Below are positions 63,139-64,000 of a stretch of DNA of 64,000 bases, piece after piece; positions within the stretch are counted from its first letter, which is position 1, and each line of letters opens with the position of its first letter. The stretch comes from Arenibacter sp. ARW7G5Y1 (GTDB lineage: Bacteria > Bacteroidota > Bacteroidia > Flavobacteriales > Flavobacteriaceae). The notes beneath the pieces are model-generated. The model saw nothing but the letters and a program-made list of their open reading frames with translations, was not told the origin of the DNA and searched no databases. Location of the stretch: contig NZ_QJJZ01000008.1 of the NCBI RefSeq assembly GCF_003201775.1, positions 108,425-172,424 on the forward strand, read 5' to 3'. The position numbers and the translations under genes are program-made.

Positions 63139-63531
63139 CTATATTTTGGAAAGATTCTCGGACAGTGTACCTATAAAATTATTGATCGGCGATTTTATCA
63201 TCATGGCCATCATGGCGTTAAACTCCCCTTCAAAGCTTAAGGTTACCTCGCTTTCATTCTCATTTATTGCTACAATATCGGCAGTGAGGGTAAAGGGTAA
63301 TTTATCACTTGCCGCTCCCAGAATTAATTGCGAATGTGGAGTTTGCTGTTTTTTTTGCAATACAATTTCGGGCATTCCTTTAAGTGCAAACAAAAATCTA
63401 TCCTCATTAATAAGTTCGAACTTACTAATGTTTTCGGGCATTAAGATTTTAAAATTCTTCACATCGTTCAGAAAATCAAAAACTTCCTTACTGCTTTTGT
63501 TAACTTTTTTCTTAGGTGTTTCTAAATACAT
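63139..63531 (-). CDS. SRPBCC (START-like) family protein
   Basis: The 130-residue protein has the SRPBCC fold pattern VFDFLNDVKNFKILMPENISKFELINED, with a C-terminal helix (FNAMMAMMIKSPINNFIGTLSENLSK). Such proteins bind hydrophobic ligands. It is 3 bp after pyrE, so the two are cotranscribed; function unknown. Confidence 0.8.
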   Translation of the reverse strand: MYLETPKKKVNKSSKEVFDFLNDVKNFKILMPENISKFELINEDRFLFALKGMPEIVLQKKQQTPHSQLILGAASDKLPFTLTADIVAINENESEVTLSFEGEFNAMMAMMIKSPINNFIGTLSENLSKI

Positions 63532-63534
63532 AAT

Positions 63535-64000
63535 TTAAGATTGCCAGGTAGAGGGACTACTTTTCCACTCTAGTAAGGTTTTTAATTGATTCTCTTTTAT
63601 ATAATTGGTATCAGAAGCTTGCTGAATTAAAAAATCGTAATTGCTCAAAGTATGTAGATCCAAACCGTATTTCTTAAAATTTTCATTGGCTACATCAAAG
63701 CCATAAGTAAAGATGGCCAGCATTCCCTTTACGTTTGCACCATTGTTTTTTAAAGCATCCACAGCATTTAAACTGCTTTTACCGGTACTGATCAAGTCTT
63801 CAATGACGACTACGCTCTGATTGGCCTCCAAACGGCCCTCTATCTGGTTCTGCCGCCCGTGGGACTTGGCTTCGGGCCGTACATAAATAAAGGGAAGTCC
63901 CAAATACTCGGCAACCAGCATACCTATACCAATGGCCCCTGTGGCCACTCCGGCTATTACATCCGGTTTCCCGTAAAGGCTTTCCACTTGCTTTCCCATT
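63535..64000 (-). CDS. pyrE: Orotate phosphoribosyltransferase (5' end cut by window)
   Basis: At least 155 C-terminal residues of the enzyme that makes orotidine-5-phosphate in pyrimidine synthesis. Visible: VATGAIGIGMLVAEYLGLPFIYVRPEAKSHG, the PRPP-binding VVVIEDLISTGKSS and ALKNNGANVKGMLAIFTYGF. Full proteins are about 210 residues, so roughly 55 N-terminal residues lie outside; the ATG seen at 63999 is internal. Confidence 0.92.
   Translation of the reverse strand, partial: MGKQVESLYGKPDVIAGVATGAIGIGMLVAEYLGLPFIYVRPEAKSHGRQNQIEGRLEANQSVVVIEDLISTGKSSLNAVDALKNNGANVKGMLAIFTYGFDVANENFKKYGLDLHTLSNYDFLIQQASDTNYIKENQLKTLLEWKSSPSTWQS

Noticed and set aside
1-64000. tRNA, rRNA, riboswitch, insertion sequence or prophage
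   Set aside because: No cloverleaf, rRNA-like stretch, recognised riboswitch core, transposase or phage gene was seen on reading the gene-free stretches; a covariance-model scan (tRNAscan-SE or Rfam) would be decisive.

Overview
The window is a chromosomal segment of a Bacteroidota bacterium, most likely a marine member of the Flavobacteriaceae (Arenibacter, Zobellia or Maribacter type). The evidence is the gene set (DUF6702, DUF1573, 'membrane or secreted protein', DUF6807, CarboxypepD_reg-like proteins, a vanadium-dependent haloperoxidase), the gene order pyrE-SRPBCC / birA / rsfS-ftsH-LUD-cdsA-psd-ACBP, promoter motifs of the TTTG...TAnnTTTG type, and low-GC sequence with few Shine-Dalgarno sites. 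No rRNA, tRNA, CRISPR array, prophage or insertion sequence was seen.

Layout. 1-2469 is the 5' part of a large, repeat-built secreted protein on the minus strand, running out of the window. 2.7-11 kb holds peptidase E, two tandem paralogous CarboxypepD_reg-like secreted proteins with duplicated intergenic repeats, a DUF6702 / M1 peptidase pair, tatA and a PAP2 phosphatase, followed by a 4-copy, about 200 bp tandem array of paired inverted REP-like hairpins. 11-18 kb holds an O-methyltransferase, a GNAT enzyme and two kynurenine-pathway enzymes (kynU and kmo), separated by an MFS carrier, a lipoprotein and a solitary ClpP. 18-30 kb is largely housekeeping: a coiled-coil protein that has lost its zinc ribbon cysteines, Nif3, lpxK, a TPR hybrid histidine kinase coupled to gap, lipA, two ECF sigma factors with one anti-sigma factor, murB and an aminotransferase. 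30-35 kb holds a secreted retropepsin/PDZ protein, DUF1573 and valS.

35-46 kb is the most interesting region. A LacI-type regulator, preceded by two copies of a GTGTG-N4-CACAC palindrome, heads a same-strand run: a DUF6807 lipoprotein, two exported Gfo/Idh/MocA oxidoreductases, a DUF1080 (3-keto-glycoside hydrolase type) lipoprotein, a signal-peptide-bearing NagA-like deacetylase, an Nramp-fold carrier that has lost all its metal ligands, and a NagB-like deaminase with a changed catalytic triad. I read it as a candidate pathway that oxidises, cleaves and deacetylates an amino-sugar glycoside in the periplasm, imports the free amino sugar through the Nramp-like carrier and deaminates it inside. 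The run has no SusC/SusD pair, glycoside hydrolase or kinase. The assignment is inference.

46-57 kb holds a HopJ-family protein, an atypical zinc-ribbon SDR, a vanadium haloperoxidase / DoxX-like / outer-membrane protein set, a LytTR response regulator tail-to-tail with a large hybrid kinase, and a sterol-desaturase-family oxygenase. 57.5-64 kb is a core block: rsfS-ftsH-LUD-cdsA-psd-ACBP (minus), birA (plus), and pyrE-SRPBCC (minus, with pyrE cut by the window end).
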